Assembly: GCF_011799805.1 (NCBI RefSeq)
Contig: NZ_WXUB01000002.1
Location: 868,001 to 932,000 of the forward strand
DNA: 64,000 bases
Direction: 5' to 3'
Origin: Maribellus sediminis
GTDB taxonomy: Bacteria > Bacteroidota > Bacteroidia > Bacteroidales > Prolixibacteraceae
Position numbers and translations under genes: made by a program
Notes under the pieces: generated by a model
What the model was told of the DNA's origin: nothing
What the model saw: only the letters and a program-made list of their open reading frames with translations
Databases searched by the model: none
Part shown: piece by piece, positions 1-8,345 of the stretch
How positions within the stretch are numbered: position 1 is the first letter of the stretch
How the letters are laid out: every line of letters starts with the position of its first letter

Positions 1-19
1 TGATTTCCAGTGTTTCCAT
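1..19 (-). CDS. 5' end of an unidentified gene (partial, window edge)
   Basis: On the minus strand an ATG at 19-17 lies one base after the pirin stop codon and opens a frame reading M-E-T-L-E-I before leaving the window. The tight spacing fits the next gene of the same operon. Six codons cannot be identified; no function is proposed. Confidence 0.35.
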
Positions 20-20
20 T

Positions 21-917
21 TTAATTGTTTATTTGCATCGGGACTTCCATCAATAATAGTCTCGAACTGGTATTACTAGTAACTTCAAGTTCATCAACAT
101 TCCAAATCCCCAAACCATCTCTTCGTTCGAGTTGTTGTCCGTTAATCGATACTTCACCTTCAATCACAAAAACGTAAACTCCGTTTTCAGAATCATTTAA
201 TTTGTAAGTACTTTGCTTTCCTTCCTCAAAAGTTGCCAGGTTGAACCAGGCATTTTGATGGATCCAAACACCTTGATCTTCAGGATTTGGAGAAAGTATC
301 TGGTAAAACTCGTTTTCCTTTTTAATATCACGGAGTGAAATTTGATCGTAACGGGGCGTCACATTCTTTTTATTCGGGAATACCCAAATCTGAAGCAGCT
401 TTACAGCCTTATCATCATTCGGATTGAATTCGCTGTGGTAGACCCCTGTACCGGCACTCATTACCTGAACATCGCCTTGTTTAATGATTTCATTGTTCCC
501 CATATTGTCTTTATGCTCCAGGTCACCTTCCAGGGGAATCGTAATAATTTCCATGTTGTCATGAGGGTGCATTCCGAAACCTTTTCCCGCTGCTACATAA
601 TCGTCGTTCAAAACCCGTAAGGTTCCAAAGTGGACACGTTCAGCATTGTAATAATTGGCAAAACTGAACGTATGATACGTTTTCAACCAACCATGATCGG
701 CACTCCCCCGTGAATCAGCTTTGTGCAAAATTGTTTTCATGATTTTCTCCTCTCTTTCTTGTTCTGTTTCTGTTTGTGTGCCCGAAGTTGACTGGGCAAA
801 AAGTTCACCGAAGCCGAATACCAGCGAAAACGCCAGTATTCCAACTCCGGTAACTAAAGCCTTTCGGCCTGGTTCCTCTTCCCCACTATACCGGTTTAAA
901 TTACCGGATCTACTCAT
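21..917 (-). CDS. Pirin family protein (cupin), with possible N-terminal membrane segment
   Basis: Pirin-type bicupin; characterised bacterial relatives (YhhW) are metal-dependent dioxygenases with quercetinase activity. The pirin core begins at residue 60 (MKTILHKADSRG), followed by GTLRVLNDDYV, the metal-site region GFGMHPHDNMEIIT and SAGTGVYHSEFN, as in the family. The frame stays open 59 codons upstream and there encodes a charged head, one hydrophobic stretch (about residues 20-42) and a Thr/Gln/Glu-rich linker. Two starts compete. The ATG at 917 is only 24 nt after the yceI-like stop. The ATG at 740 has a good Shine-Dalgarno (GAGAGGAGA) just before it and gives a normal-length pirin of 239 aa. 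I favour 740 for the cytoplasmic enzyme, but the long form cannot be excluded. Probably co-transcribed with the YceI gene. Confidence 0.85.
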   Translation of the reverse strand: MSRSGNLNRYSGEEEPGRKALVTGVGILAFSLVFGFGELFAQSTSGTQTETEQEREEKIMKTILHKADSRGSADHGWLKTYHTFSFANYYNAERVHFGTLRVLNDDYVAAGKGFGMHPHDNMEIITIPLEGDLEHKDNMGNNEIIKQGDVQVMSAGTGVYHSEFNPNDDKAVKLLQIWVFPNKKNVTPRYDQISLRDIKKENEFYQILSPNPEDQGVWIHQNAWFNLATFEEGKQSTYKLNDSENGVYVFVIEGEVSINGQQLERRDGLGIWNVDELEVTSNTSSRLLLMEVPMQINN

Positions 918-941
918 TGTTTAATGTTTTATGTCTTTTTA

Positions 942-1559
942 TTAAAGCGAAGTAAGTTCTTCAGCTGATTTGGCAACCAGGTCGAATTTAATCTCAAATT
1001 CGTCGTATATCAGGTTGTCGCCCAAATCGGTGAAAAATTTACCCGAACGAAAACGAATGTCCCATTTTGTACGGTCGAGTACTGCAGTTCCGCTTGCAAT
1101 TAAGGTACCGTCAACAACTTTTGTTTCTACCGGGAATTCAACTTCGTGGGTAATTCCTTTAATGGTCAGGTCGCCCGTTACAACACTTTTAGCGCCTGAT
1201 GCTTTTACTGATTTAACTTTTAAAGTTGCCACCGGGTGTTTTTCAACCGAAAAGAAATCGTCGGACTTCAGGTGACCAACCAATTTATCTTTCCATTCAC
1301 CCTGCATATCGGTACTTTCAATTGTTGTCATATCCATATTGATCACACCTCCATCGAGTTTACCGTCTTTCAGAACTACCGAACCATCACCAATTACAAC
1401 ATACCCGGTGTGCTCGCCAGTTACTTTTTTCCCTGTCCAGTAAACCTTGCTGGCTTTGGTGTCAACTTTTAATTCCGATTTATCACCCGGCTTCACCGAT
1501 GCGAGTGCTACACTCGCACTTAATACTATTGCTGCTGCAAATACAAATGCTCTTTTCAT
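942..1559 (-). CDS. YceI family periplasmic lipid-binding protein
   Basis: Secreted lipocalin-like protein of the YceI family, whose members bind polyisoprenoid or other lipids in the periplasm. Residues 1-20 are a signal peptide (KRAFVFAAAIVLSASVALA). The body shows the family pattern: VDTKASKVYWTGKKVTGEHTG near the mature N-terminus, the central HLKSDDFFSVEKHPVATLK, then GDLTIKGITHEVEFPV. About 205 aa, the usual length. I start at the ATG at 1559; an in-frame TTG three codons upstream is less likely. A TATGTTTG -7 element lies 36 nt upstream on this strand. First gene of a short operon with pirin. Confidence 0.92.
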   Translation of the reverse strand: MKRAFVFAAAIVLSASVALASVKPGDKSELKVDTKASKVYWTGKKVTGEHTGYVVIGDGSVVLKDGKLDGGVINMDMTTIESTDMQGEWKDKLVGHLKSDDFFSVEKHPVATLKVKSVKASGAKSVVTGDLTIKGITHEVEFPVETKVVDGTLIASGTAVLDRTKWDIRFRSGKFFTDLGDNLIYDEFEIKFDLVAKSAEELTSL

Positions 1560-1594
1560 TTCTTTCAATTTTTAGATTTACAATTATTTTAGTG

Positions 1595-1602
1595 CAAACA
1601 TA
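1595..1602 (-). promoter_or_regulatory. Bacteroidota -7 element for the YceI-pirin operon
   Basis: Reads TATGTTTG on the minus strand, matching TAnnTTTG, 36 nt upstream of the YceI start. No clear TTTG sits 19-21 nt further up, only an A/T-rich stretch, so this is a one-box prediction. Confidence 0.45.
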
Positions 1603-1652
1603 GTGCAGCTAAAAACCGAAAAAAATAAACTAGTTTAATAAATACAGACTTT

Positions 1653-2225
1653 TTAGTCTTTTTTTGCTCTTTTTGCAAGTATTTTACTTAAAAACACGGG
1701 CGTCACACCCAGGTATGACGAAATTTGGTATTGAGGAAGACGTTGTATTAGACCCGGATGATCAGCCACTAATTCCTCATAATTTTCCTCGGCGGTTTTC
1801 GAAAGAATGGAGACAAATCGTTTTTGAAGAAAAACATACGATTTCCGTATATATTGAGCCAGTTTAATGTAGCGTTTGTAAAGTACATTAAAATCCTCTT
1901 CTGCAATAGAATAAACGATACTGTCCTCAACTGTTTCAATGTAATAAGGTGTTTCAGCCGGAGTTCCAAGGTCACCTATCCACTGCCGTTCAGAAGCAAA
2001 AAGAATGTTGAACTCCTTTCCGCTCTGATCGATAATGTACAAACGCAGCAAACCCTTTTCAATGTAATAGTGCTTGGTATTGGCTTCCCCTGCACGCATC
2101 AAAAGCGTTTTCTTTTTATAGGAACGCTTCCCAAAATAAGAGGTAATCTCTTGCATTTCGGCTGCTTCAAGCGGTGCACCTTTTATATGTTTGAAGTAAG
2201 AAAGTAAAACGTCGTAATTTTCCAT
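1653..2225 (-). CDS. Crp/Fnr family transcriptional regulator
   Basis: Small cyclic-nucleotide-binding-type regulator of 190 aa. The N-terminal jelly-roll domain spans roughly residues 20-120 (GEANTKHYYIEKGLLRLYI, GKEFNILFASERQWIGDL), followed by a dimerisation helix and a C-terminal winged helix with the recognition segment QYQISSYLGVTPVFLSKI. No cysteines for an Fe-S cluster and no canonical cAMP-contact residues are evident, as in most Bacteroidota members. The frame runs 34 codons upstream, but MENYDVLLSYF at 2225 is the conserved start and has a promoter just before it. Transcribed away from the GH92 genes; the target is unknown. Confidence 0.88.
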   Translation of the reverse strand: MENYDVLLSYFKHIKGAPLEAAEMQEITSYFGKRSYKKKTLLMRAGEANTKHYYIEKGLLRLYIIDQSGKEFNILFASERQWIGDLGTPAETPYYIETVEDSIVYSIAEEDFNVLYKRYIKLAQYIRKSYVFLQKRFVSILSKTAEENYEELVADHPGLIQRLPQYQISSYLGVTPVFLSKILAKRAKKD

Positions 2226-2243
2226 GCTTCTGAATTCGAAGCT

Positions 2244-2274
2244 CAAAAATACGAATTTGCACAGGTATTTGAAA
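2244..2274 (-). promoter_or_regulatory. Promoter of the Crp/Fnr gene (-7 and weak -33)
   Basis: On the minus strand TATTTTTG (2251-2244) matches TAnnTTTG. Nineteen bases upstream is TTTC (2274-2271), one mismatch from the -33 TTTG. The -7 box lies about 19 nt from the ATG at 2225, giving a very short leader. Its position also argues against the longer upstream start. Confidence 0.5.
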
Positions 2275-2437
2275 GATAAATCGAATAGAACGGTAATTAT
2301 TGAGCTCCCGTAAACGAATCGTTTCAATCAGGGCACCGTTGACCGTACATCACTACCCTACACTACTGAACCATAAAGCACCAGAAAACCGTCTCGTAAT
2401 AAAATAGTAAGGTTTTCAAATCCTCATAAATATATAA

Positions 2438-2445
2438 TATATTTG
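2438..2445 (+). promoter_or_regulatory. -7 element upstream of the first GH92 gene
   Basis: TATATTTG matches TAnnTTTG and lies 33 nt before the ATG at 2479. TTTT at 2413-2416 is the nearest candidate for the -33 box, with a 21-nt spacer. An in-frame TTG overlaps this box, which argues against translation starting there. Confidence 0.5.
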
Positions 2446-2478
2446 TACTTTATAAAATTTTTTACAAACTACTATTTT

Positions 2479-4719
2479 ATGGGACTGAAGTGGTTTTTAT
2501 CCTCATTCATAATGCTTTGTATACTTACGATTGACGTTTCCGCACAAGGTCAATCGCCGGCCAAATGGGTAAATCCGTTTATCGGAACCACCAATTACGG
2601 AACTACCAATCCCGGAGCAATTGTTCCCCGTGGGATGGTGTCGGTAGTACCCTTCAACGTAGCCGGAAATTCAGAATTAAACAAACACGACAAAGATGCG
2701 GGTTGGTGGTCGACTCCCTATTCATGGGACAATAAGTATTTCACGGGATATTCGCACGTAAACCTTAGTGGTGTTGGATGCCCCGAACTTGGGGTTATTC
2801 TGCTAATGCCTACAAGCGGAGAAATTAACGCTGAATTCAGAGAATACGGTTCAGAGATGAGTAAGCAGGAGGCGCATCCCGGTTACTATTCTACCTATTT
2901 GAACAAGTACGATATTCAAACCGAAGTTTCGGCAACTGAAAGAACCGGAATCAGCCGATTTACTTTTCCTGCGGGTCAGTCGAATATTTTGATCGACCTC
3001 GGAAACGGACTGACCAACGAAAGCGGGGCATCTATAAAAGTGGTGAACGATCGCGAAATTGAAGGCTGGCGTATGACCGGAACATTTTGTTACAACGATG
3101 GTACCGAGCGTCCTGTTTATTTTGTAGCTCGTTTCAGTAGAGCAGCCGATGAATTTGGCGTTTGGAAAAAGATGCCAAAAATGAAAGCAGAAGCTGCATG
3201 GTCATCAACCAGCGATAAATTCAAATATTACAGGAATTTTCAGGCAGAAATGGCCGGCGACAGCATTGGTGCCTGGTTTACTTTCAATACAAAAGCCAAA
3301 GAGCAAATTCTGGTTGAAGTTGGCGTATCGTATGTCAGCATCGACAATGCAAGGCAGAATTTAAATGCCGAGACCAATAAGTTTGATTTTGAAGCTACAA
3401 AAAAACAAGCTGAAGATAAATGGAACGAAGCGCTTTCGACTATCACCGTAAAAGGCGGCACCGACGACCAGAAAACAGTTTTTTACACGGCTTTATATCA
3501 CATGCAGATACATCCAAATATTTTAAGTGATGTAAACGGTCAATACCCGGCCATGGAATCGTTTGAGATTAAAACCCGCGAAGATGGCGAACGTTACACC
3601 ACCTTCTCGCTTTGGGATACTTACCGGAATGTACATCCTTTCCTGAGTTTAGCTTTCCCCGAACAGCAGCTGAACATGGTGACATCGATGATTGAAATGT
3701 ACGACGAAAGCGGTTGGCTGCCACGTTGGGAACTCAACAGCACCGAAACCCACGTAATGGAAGGCGATCCTGCTCTTCCGGTTATTGTAGATACCTGGTT
3801 TCGCGGGATTAAGGATTTCGACATTGAAAAAGCCTACGCAGCCATGTACAAATCGGCAACAACACCGGGAGCCAAAAACAAAATCAGACCCGATATCGAC
3901 TTTTATAGTTCACACGGCTATGTTCCGCTGACTCAACCATACGACAACTCAGTTTCGCATGCATTGGAATATTATATTGCCGACTGGAACCTGGCGCAAC
4001 TGGCCAAAGCATTGGGAAAAGAAGCTGATTACGAGCGCTTCCTGAAACAATCGCAGGGCTGGAAAAATTATTACGATACTGAATTCGGGATTATCCGCCC
4101 AAAACTCGAAAGCGGTGAATTCCTGCCCGATTTTGACCCGAAACAGGGCGAAAATTTCGAACCAAGCCCCGGATTTCATGAAGGAAATGCCTACCAGTAT
4201 ACTTTCGCCACGCATCACGATATGGAGGGAACCATCAAGCTGAACGGCGGGAAAAGACAGTTTATTAATAAGCTGCAGGCAATATTTGACGACGGTCATT
4301 TTGATATGGCCAATGAACCCGATATTCATTATCCCTGGTTGTTTAACTATGTAAAAGGCGAAGAATGGCGTTCGCAGAAAGAAGTGAACCTGTTGATGGC
4401 CGAGTACTTTAAAAATGCGCCGGACGGACTACCCGGAAACGATGACACAGGTACTATGTCGTCGTGGATCGTTTATGCCATGATGGGAATTTACCCCGTT
4501 CTTCCGGGCGATATGAACTACGCCATCTCCTCCCCTGTTTTTGATGAAGTTATCCTTCAGCTCGACCCGAATTTCTATCCGGGAGAAACTTTTATCATCC
4601 GAAAAACCGGTGATTCTGATAAAATCAACACTATAAAGTTCAACGGGAAAAAAGTAAAAAGCTACTTTATCAATCATGCCGAACTGGTGAAGGGCGGAAC
4701 ACTGGAAATAATCCATTAA
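2479..4719 (+). CDS. GH92 family alpha-mannosidase (secreted)
   Basis: Glycoside hydrolase family 92; known members are Ca2+-dependent inverting exo-alpha-mannosidases acting on N-glycans, yeast mannan or related glycans. 746 aa from the ATG at 2479. Residues 1-23 form a signal peptide ending VSA-Q. The N-terminal beta-sandwich opens with KWVNPFIGT. The (alpha/alpha)6 catalytic domain carries the EGN motif (Glu568, expected catalytic acid) and GNDDTG from about 653 (carboxylates expected to serve as base). Closing motif SSWIVYAMMGIYPVLPG is typical. No lipobox, so periplasmic or secreted. A second GH92 gene follows 29 nt later. No SusC/SusD pair is adjacent, so the substrate cannot be read from context. 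Confidence 0.95.
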   Translation: MGLKWFLSSFIMLCILTIDVSAQGQSPAKWVNPFIGTTNYGTTNPGAIVPRGMVSVVPFNVAGNSELNKHDKDAGWWSTPYSWDNKYFTGYSHVNLSGVGCPELGVILLMPTSGEINAEFREYGSEMSKQEAHPGYYSTYLNKYDIQTEVSATERTGISRFTFPAGQSNILIDLGNGLTNESGASIKVVNDREIEGWRMTGTFCYNDGTERPVYFVARFSRAADEFGVWKKMPKMKAEAAWSSTSDKFKYYRNFQAEMAGDSIGAWFTFNTKAKEQILVEVGVSYVSIDNARQNLNAETNKFDFEATKKQAEDKWNEALSTITVKGGTDDQKTVFYTALYHMQIHPNILSDVNGQYPAMESFEIKTREDGERYTTFSLWDTYRNVHPFLSLAFPEQQLNMVTSMIEMYDESGWLPRWELNSTETHVMEGDPALPVIVDTWFRGIKDFDIEKAYAAMYKSATTPGAKNKIRPDIDFYSSHGYVPLTQPYDNSVSHALEYYIADWNLAQLAKALGKEADYERFLKQSQGWKNYYDTEFGIIRPKLESGEFLPDFDPKQGENFEPSPGFHEGNAYQYTFATHHDMEGTIKLNGGKRQFINKLQAIFDDGHFDMANEPDIHYPWLFNYVKGEEWRSQKEVNLLMAEYFKNAPDGLPGNDDTGTMSSWIVYAMMGIYPVLPGDMNYAISSPVFDEVILQLDPNFYPGETFIIRKTGDSDKINTIKFNGKKVKSYFINHAELVKGGTLEIIH

Positions 4720-4748
4720 TTTAGAAACAACAAAAAAATATATAAACC

Positions 4749-6998
4749 ATGAAGCGATTTTCACTCATTTTGCTACTTGCAGCAATCGTTGCATTTAGTT
4801 CGTGTAACCAACCTAAAACACCAGCTACAACGCCTACTGATTACACCGCATTCGTTGATCCGATGATCGGAAGCGATTACCACGGACACGTGTTTGTTGG
4901 AGCCAGCACGCCTTTTGGCGCTGTTCAGTTGGGGCCAAACAATCCTACGCAGGGCTGGGACTGGTGTTCGGGGTATCACTATTCTGATTCGCTGCTGATA
5001 GGTTTTGCCCACATGCACTTAAGCGGAACCGGAATTGGCGATCTGGGAGATCTTCTGTTTATGCCGGTTTCGGGTGATTACACGCCAAACATCACCGAGG
5101 AAAATCCATACGACTGGCAGGCTTTATACACTCATGACGACGAACAAGTTGAACCGGGATTTTATTCCATCAACATCAAACGTTATAACGTAAAAGCTGA
5201 ACTCACTGCCACCGACCGTGTTGGATTTCATAAATACGAATACAAGAATGATGGCAACTCAAAAGTGCTGGTTGATCTGAAATATGGTACAGGCTGGGAC
5301 CGCGTCACAAAAAGTCAGATAAAAAAGGTAAACGGTAACAGCATCGAAGGTTTCCGCTTTTCAAAAGGCTGGGCCGCCGACCAACGGGTGTTCTTCTACA
5401 CTGAATTTTCAAAAGATATTGCCAATATCGAAATTATAAGAAGCGAGGACGAAATCGGAGAAATTACTGCGCTTATTGAGTTTGAAGGAAATGGTGAGTT
5501 AATGGTTAAAACTGCCATTTCGCCGGTTAGTACCGAAGGCGCGCACAACAATATGCTGGCCGAAATTGATGAAGAACTCGGGCTGTGGAATTTCGACGGT
5601 GTTCATGATATAGCCAAAACAAAATGGAATACAGAATTGGGTAAAATTCGTATTGAAACTGCAAACGCAGCCGACAAAACGACTTTCTACACCTCGCTGT
5701 ACCACACCATGATTGCTCCGAATTTATTTAACGACACAAATGGTGACTACCGCGGAACCGACAAGGAAGTTTATACTGAGCCGGGATTTGATAATTACAC
5801 CGTATTTTCGTTGTGGGATACGTATCGCGCTGCACATCCATTATTCACGCTGGTACAACCAAACCGAGTTAACGATTTTGTAAATTCATTACTGGCCGCT
5901 TTCGATCAGCAAGGAAAGCTACCGGTTTGGCACCTCGAAGGCAACGAAACCAACACGATGGTCGGTTATCATTCTGTACCGGTAATAGCCGATGCTTATT
6001 TAAAAGGGTTCAGAGGTTTTGATGCCGAACGTGCACTTGCTGCCATGAAAGCTTCGGCTTTACTCGACGAACGCGGCCTGGATTACGTAAAAGAGCTGGG
6101 TTACATTCCGGCAGATAAAACCGTTGAATCGGTGGCAATGGGGCTTGAATATGCCATTGACGACTGGTGTATCGCAGCCATGGCAAAAGCTATGGGAAAA
6201 ACTGAGGACTACGAACTCTTCTCGAAAAGAGCACAGTATTACAAGCAATATTTCGATCCAGGCACAAAATTTATGCGTGGCAAACTGGCTGACGGAAGCT
6301 GGAGAACTCCGTTTAGTCCGATACATTCGGCACACCGCCAGGATGACTTCTGTGAAGGCAACAGCTGGCAATATACCTGGCTGGTTCCGCAGGATCCCGA
6401 AGGGCTGATTGAATTACACGGAGGCGAAGAAGCTTTCAATACCAAACTCGACAGTCTTTTCAATATTTCTTCCGACCAGGTTGAAACTGCTTCGAATGAT
6501 ATTTCCGGATTGATCGGTCAGTACGCCCACGGAAACGAACCAAGTCACCATACCACTTATATGTACGCTTACGCCGGTACGCAATGGAAAACGGCTGAGA
6601 AAGTTCGTGAGATCTGCACTACCATGTATACCGACCAACCCGACGGACTTTGCGGAAATGAAGACTGTGGTCAGATGTCGGCCTGGTATGTACTTTCATC
6701 GATGGGAATTTACCCGGTAAATCCGGCCAACGGCGCTTATGTTTTTGGCAGCCCGTTGTTCGATGTAGCAGAAATCGGCCTTCCACAGGGAAAAGTATTT
6801 ACCATTGTTGCTGAAAATAACAGCCACGATAATTTGTATATTCAATCTGTAACCTTAAATGGCGAGCCTTACACGAAATCGTTTATCACCCACAAACAAA
6901 TAATGGCCGGTGGTAAATTGGTATTCCAAATGGGAAATACGCCGAATAAAGAATTCGGGCAACGCAGCGAAGATCGGCCAAAGTCGGTAGTTTACTAA
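4749..6998 (+). CDS. GH92 family alpha-mannosidase (lipoprotein)
   Basis: Second GH92 enzyme, 749 aa. The signal peptide ends in AFSSC, so Cys19 is a probable lipidation site and the enzyme is membrane-anchored, unlike its neighbour. It opens with FVDPMIGSDYHGH and carries FCEGN (Glu536, expected acid) and GNEDCG (Glu638-Asp639), where the upstream paralogue has GNDD. SAWYVLSSMGIYPVNP follows. The Asp-to-Glu change next to the base may mark a different linkage preference; this is inference. Likely co-transcribed with the first GH92 gene, with a strong terminator immediately downstream. Confidence 0.95.
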   Translation: MKRFSLILLLAAIVAFSSCNQPKTPATTPTDYTAFVDPMIGSDYHGHVFVGASTPFGAVQLGPNNPTQGWDWCSGYHYSDSLLIGFAHMHLSGTGIGDLGDLLFMPVSGDYTPNITEENPYDWQALYTHDDEQVEPGFYSINIKRYNVKAELTATDRVGFHKYEYKNDGNSKVLVDLKYGTGWDRVTKSQIKKVNGNSIEGFRFSKGWAADQRVFFYTEFSKDIANIEIIRSEDEIGEITALIEFEGNGELMVKTAISPVSTEGAHNNMLAEIDEELGLWNFDGVHDIAKTKWNTELGKIRIETANAADKTTFYTSLYHTMIAPNLFNDTNGDYRGTDKEVYTEPGFDNYTVFSLWDTYRAAHPLFTLVQPNRVNDFVNSLLAAFDQQGKLPVWHLEGNETNTMVGYHSVPVIADAYLKGFRGFDAERALAAMKASALLDERGLDYVKELGYIPADKTVESVAMGLEYAIDDWCIAAMAKAMGKTEDYELFSKRAQYYKQYFDPGTKFMRGKLADGSWRTPFSPIHSAHRQDDFCEGNSWQYTWLVPQDPEGLIELHGGEEAFNTKLDSLFNISSDQVETASNDISGLIGQYAHGNEPSHHTTYMYAYAGTQWKTAEKVREICTTMYTDQPDGLCGNEDCGQMSAWYVLSSMGIYPVNPANGAYVFGSPLFDVAEIGLPQGKVFTIVAENNSHDNLYIQSVTLNGEPYTKSFITHKQIMAGGKLVFQMGNTPNKEFGQRSEDRPKSVVY

Positions 6999-7007
6999 AT
7001 AATTATC

Positions 7008-7043
7008 CAACAATCGCGACGGTGCTAACCGCCGCGATTGTTG
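7008..7043 (+). terminator. Terminator after the GH92 pair
   Basis: Stem arms CAACAATCGCG (7008-7018) and CGCGATTGTTG (7033-7043) pair perfectly. After one mismatch the helix extends by CGGT/ACCG around a GCTA loop, giving 15 pairs. A short T-rich tract follows. It ends two bases before the ilvA -7 box. Confidence 0.8.
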
Positions 7044-7045
7044 TT

Positions 7046-7053
7046 TATCTTTG
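7046..7053 (+). promoter_or_regulatory. -7 element of ilvA
   Basis: TATCTTTG matches TAnnTTTG exactly and lies 14 nt before the ilvA ATG. The -33 region would fall inside the terminator stem of the preceding operon; no TTTG is present there. Confidence 0.5.
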
Positions 7054-7067
7054 CAGAAAAATAAAAG

Positions 7068-8327
7068 ATGCAATCCGATAAATACTTTCCGCAGTTAGAA
7101 GATATCACCAGGGCAAAAATCCGGTTAAAGGATGTGACTTTGCACACTCCCCTGCAGAAAAACCCGAACCTGTCGGAAGAGTTTCAAGCCAATATTTTGT
7201 TGAAGCGCGAAGATCTGCAGGTGGTGCGTTCCTACAAACTGCGGGGAGCTTACAATAAAATTGCTCAACTTTCGGAAACCGATCGCAAAAAAGGCGTGGT
7301 TTGCGCGAGTGCGGGTAACCATGCACAGGGATTCGCCTATTCGTGTCGCGAACTCAACATTATGGGCAAAATATACATGCCCGCCACCACGCCAAAGCAA
7401 AAGATCAGACAGGTTGAAATGTTTGGTAAGGATAAAGTTGAAGTGGTGCTCTCGGGTGACACTTACGACGATTCACACAAACTGGCCACGGAGGACAGCG
7501 AAAAAACCGGGATGATTTTTATTCACCCTTTTGATGACACACAAATTATTGAAGGGCAAGCCACTGTAGGCACCGAAATTCTGGAAGACACAAAGAAACA
7601 AATCGATTACTTGTTTGTGCCAATTGGTGGCGGCGGATTGGCAGCAGGAGTTGGTGCGTACTTTAAGCAGGTCAGTCCATCAACAAAAATCATTGGTGTT
7701 GAGCCCGACGGTGCACCTTCGATGTTAAAATCGATTGAGGCAGGAAAAGTGTTACGACTGGAGAATATCGACAAGTTTGTGGATGGTGCTGCCGTTCAGC
7801 AAGTTGGCGACATAACTTTCGAAGTTTGTAAAGAAGTACTCGACAAAGTTCAGTTAGTTCCCGAAGGAAAGATTTGCACTAAAATTCTCGAATTGTACAA
7901 CCGCAATGCCATTGTAATTGAACCCGCCGGGGCACTTTCGATCGCAGCACTCGATTTTTTCAGGGATGAAATAAAGGGAAAAAATGTGGTTTGTATAGTA
8001 AGCGGAAGTAACAACGACATTACCCGCACCGAAGAGATCAAAGAACGTTCGCTGCTTTACGAAGGTTTAAAACATTACTTTATCGTACGTTTCCCGCAAC
8101 GTGCGGGAGCACTTCGCACTTTTGTTGATGTTGTACTTGGCCCGAAAGACGACATCACCCATTTTGAGTATTCAAAGAAAACCAACCGCGAAAAAGGACC
8201 GGCTGTTATTGGAATCGAAGTTCAGAAAAAAGAAGATTTCAACGGCCTTGTTCAACGCATGGAAGAGAACGGATTTATCTTTGAATACCTGAACGATCGT
8301 CCTGATTTGTTTCAGTTTTTGATTTAA
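7068..8327 (+). CDS. ilvA: Threonine ammonia-lyase (threonine dehydratase)
   Basis: PLP enzyme that deaminates L-threonine to 2-oxobutanoate, the first step of isoleucine synthesis. 419 aa. The PLP lysine is Lys57 in VRSYKLRGAYN; ASAGNHAQG near residue 83 and GGGGLAAG near residue 188 form the cofactor loops. A single C-terminal ACT-like regulatory region (about 335-419: YFIVRFPQRAGALRTFVD) makes this the shorter biosynthetic form rather than the two-ACT E. coli type or the catabolic TdcB. Isolated from other ilv genes in this window. Only 18 nt separate it from the downstream esterase. Confidence 0.95.
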   Translation: MQSDKYFPQLEDITRAKIRLKDVTLHTPLQKNPNLSEEFQANILLKREDLQVVRSYKLRGAYNKIAQLSETDRKKGVVCASAGNHAQGFAYSCRELNIMGKIYMPATTPKQKIRQVEMFGKDKVEVVLSGDTYDDSHKLATEDSEKTGMIFIHPFDDTQIIEGQATVGTEILEDTKKQIDYLFVPIGGGGLAAGVGAYFKQVSPSTKIIGVEPDGAPSMLKSIEAGKVLRLENIDKFVDGAAVQQVGDITFEVCKEVLDKVQLVPEGKICTKILELYNRNAIVIEPAGALSIAALDFFRDEIKGKNVVCIVSGSNNDITRTEEIKERSLLYEGLKHYFIVRFPQRAGALRTFVDVVLGPKDDITHFEYSKKTNREKGPAVIGIEVQKKEDFNGLVQRMEENGFIFEYLNDRPDLFQFLI

Positions 8328-8345
8328 CCACCCCAAAACAATTGC

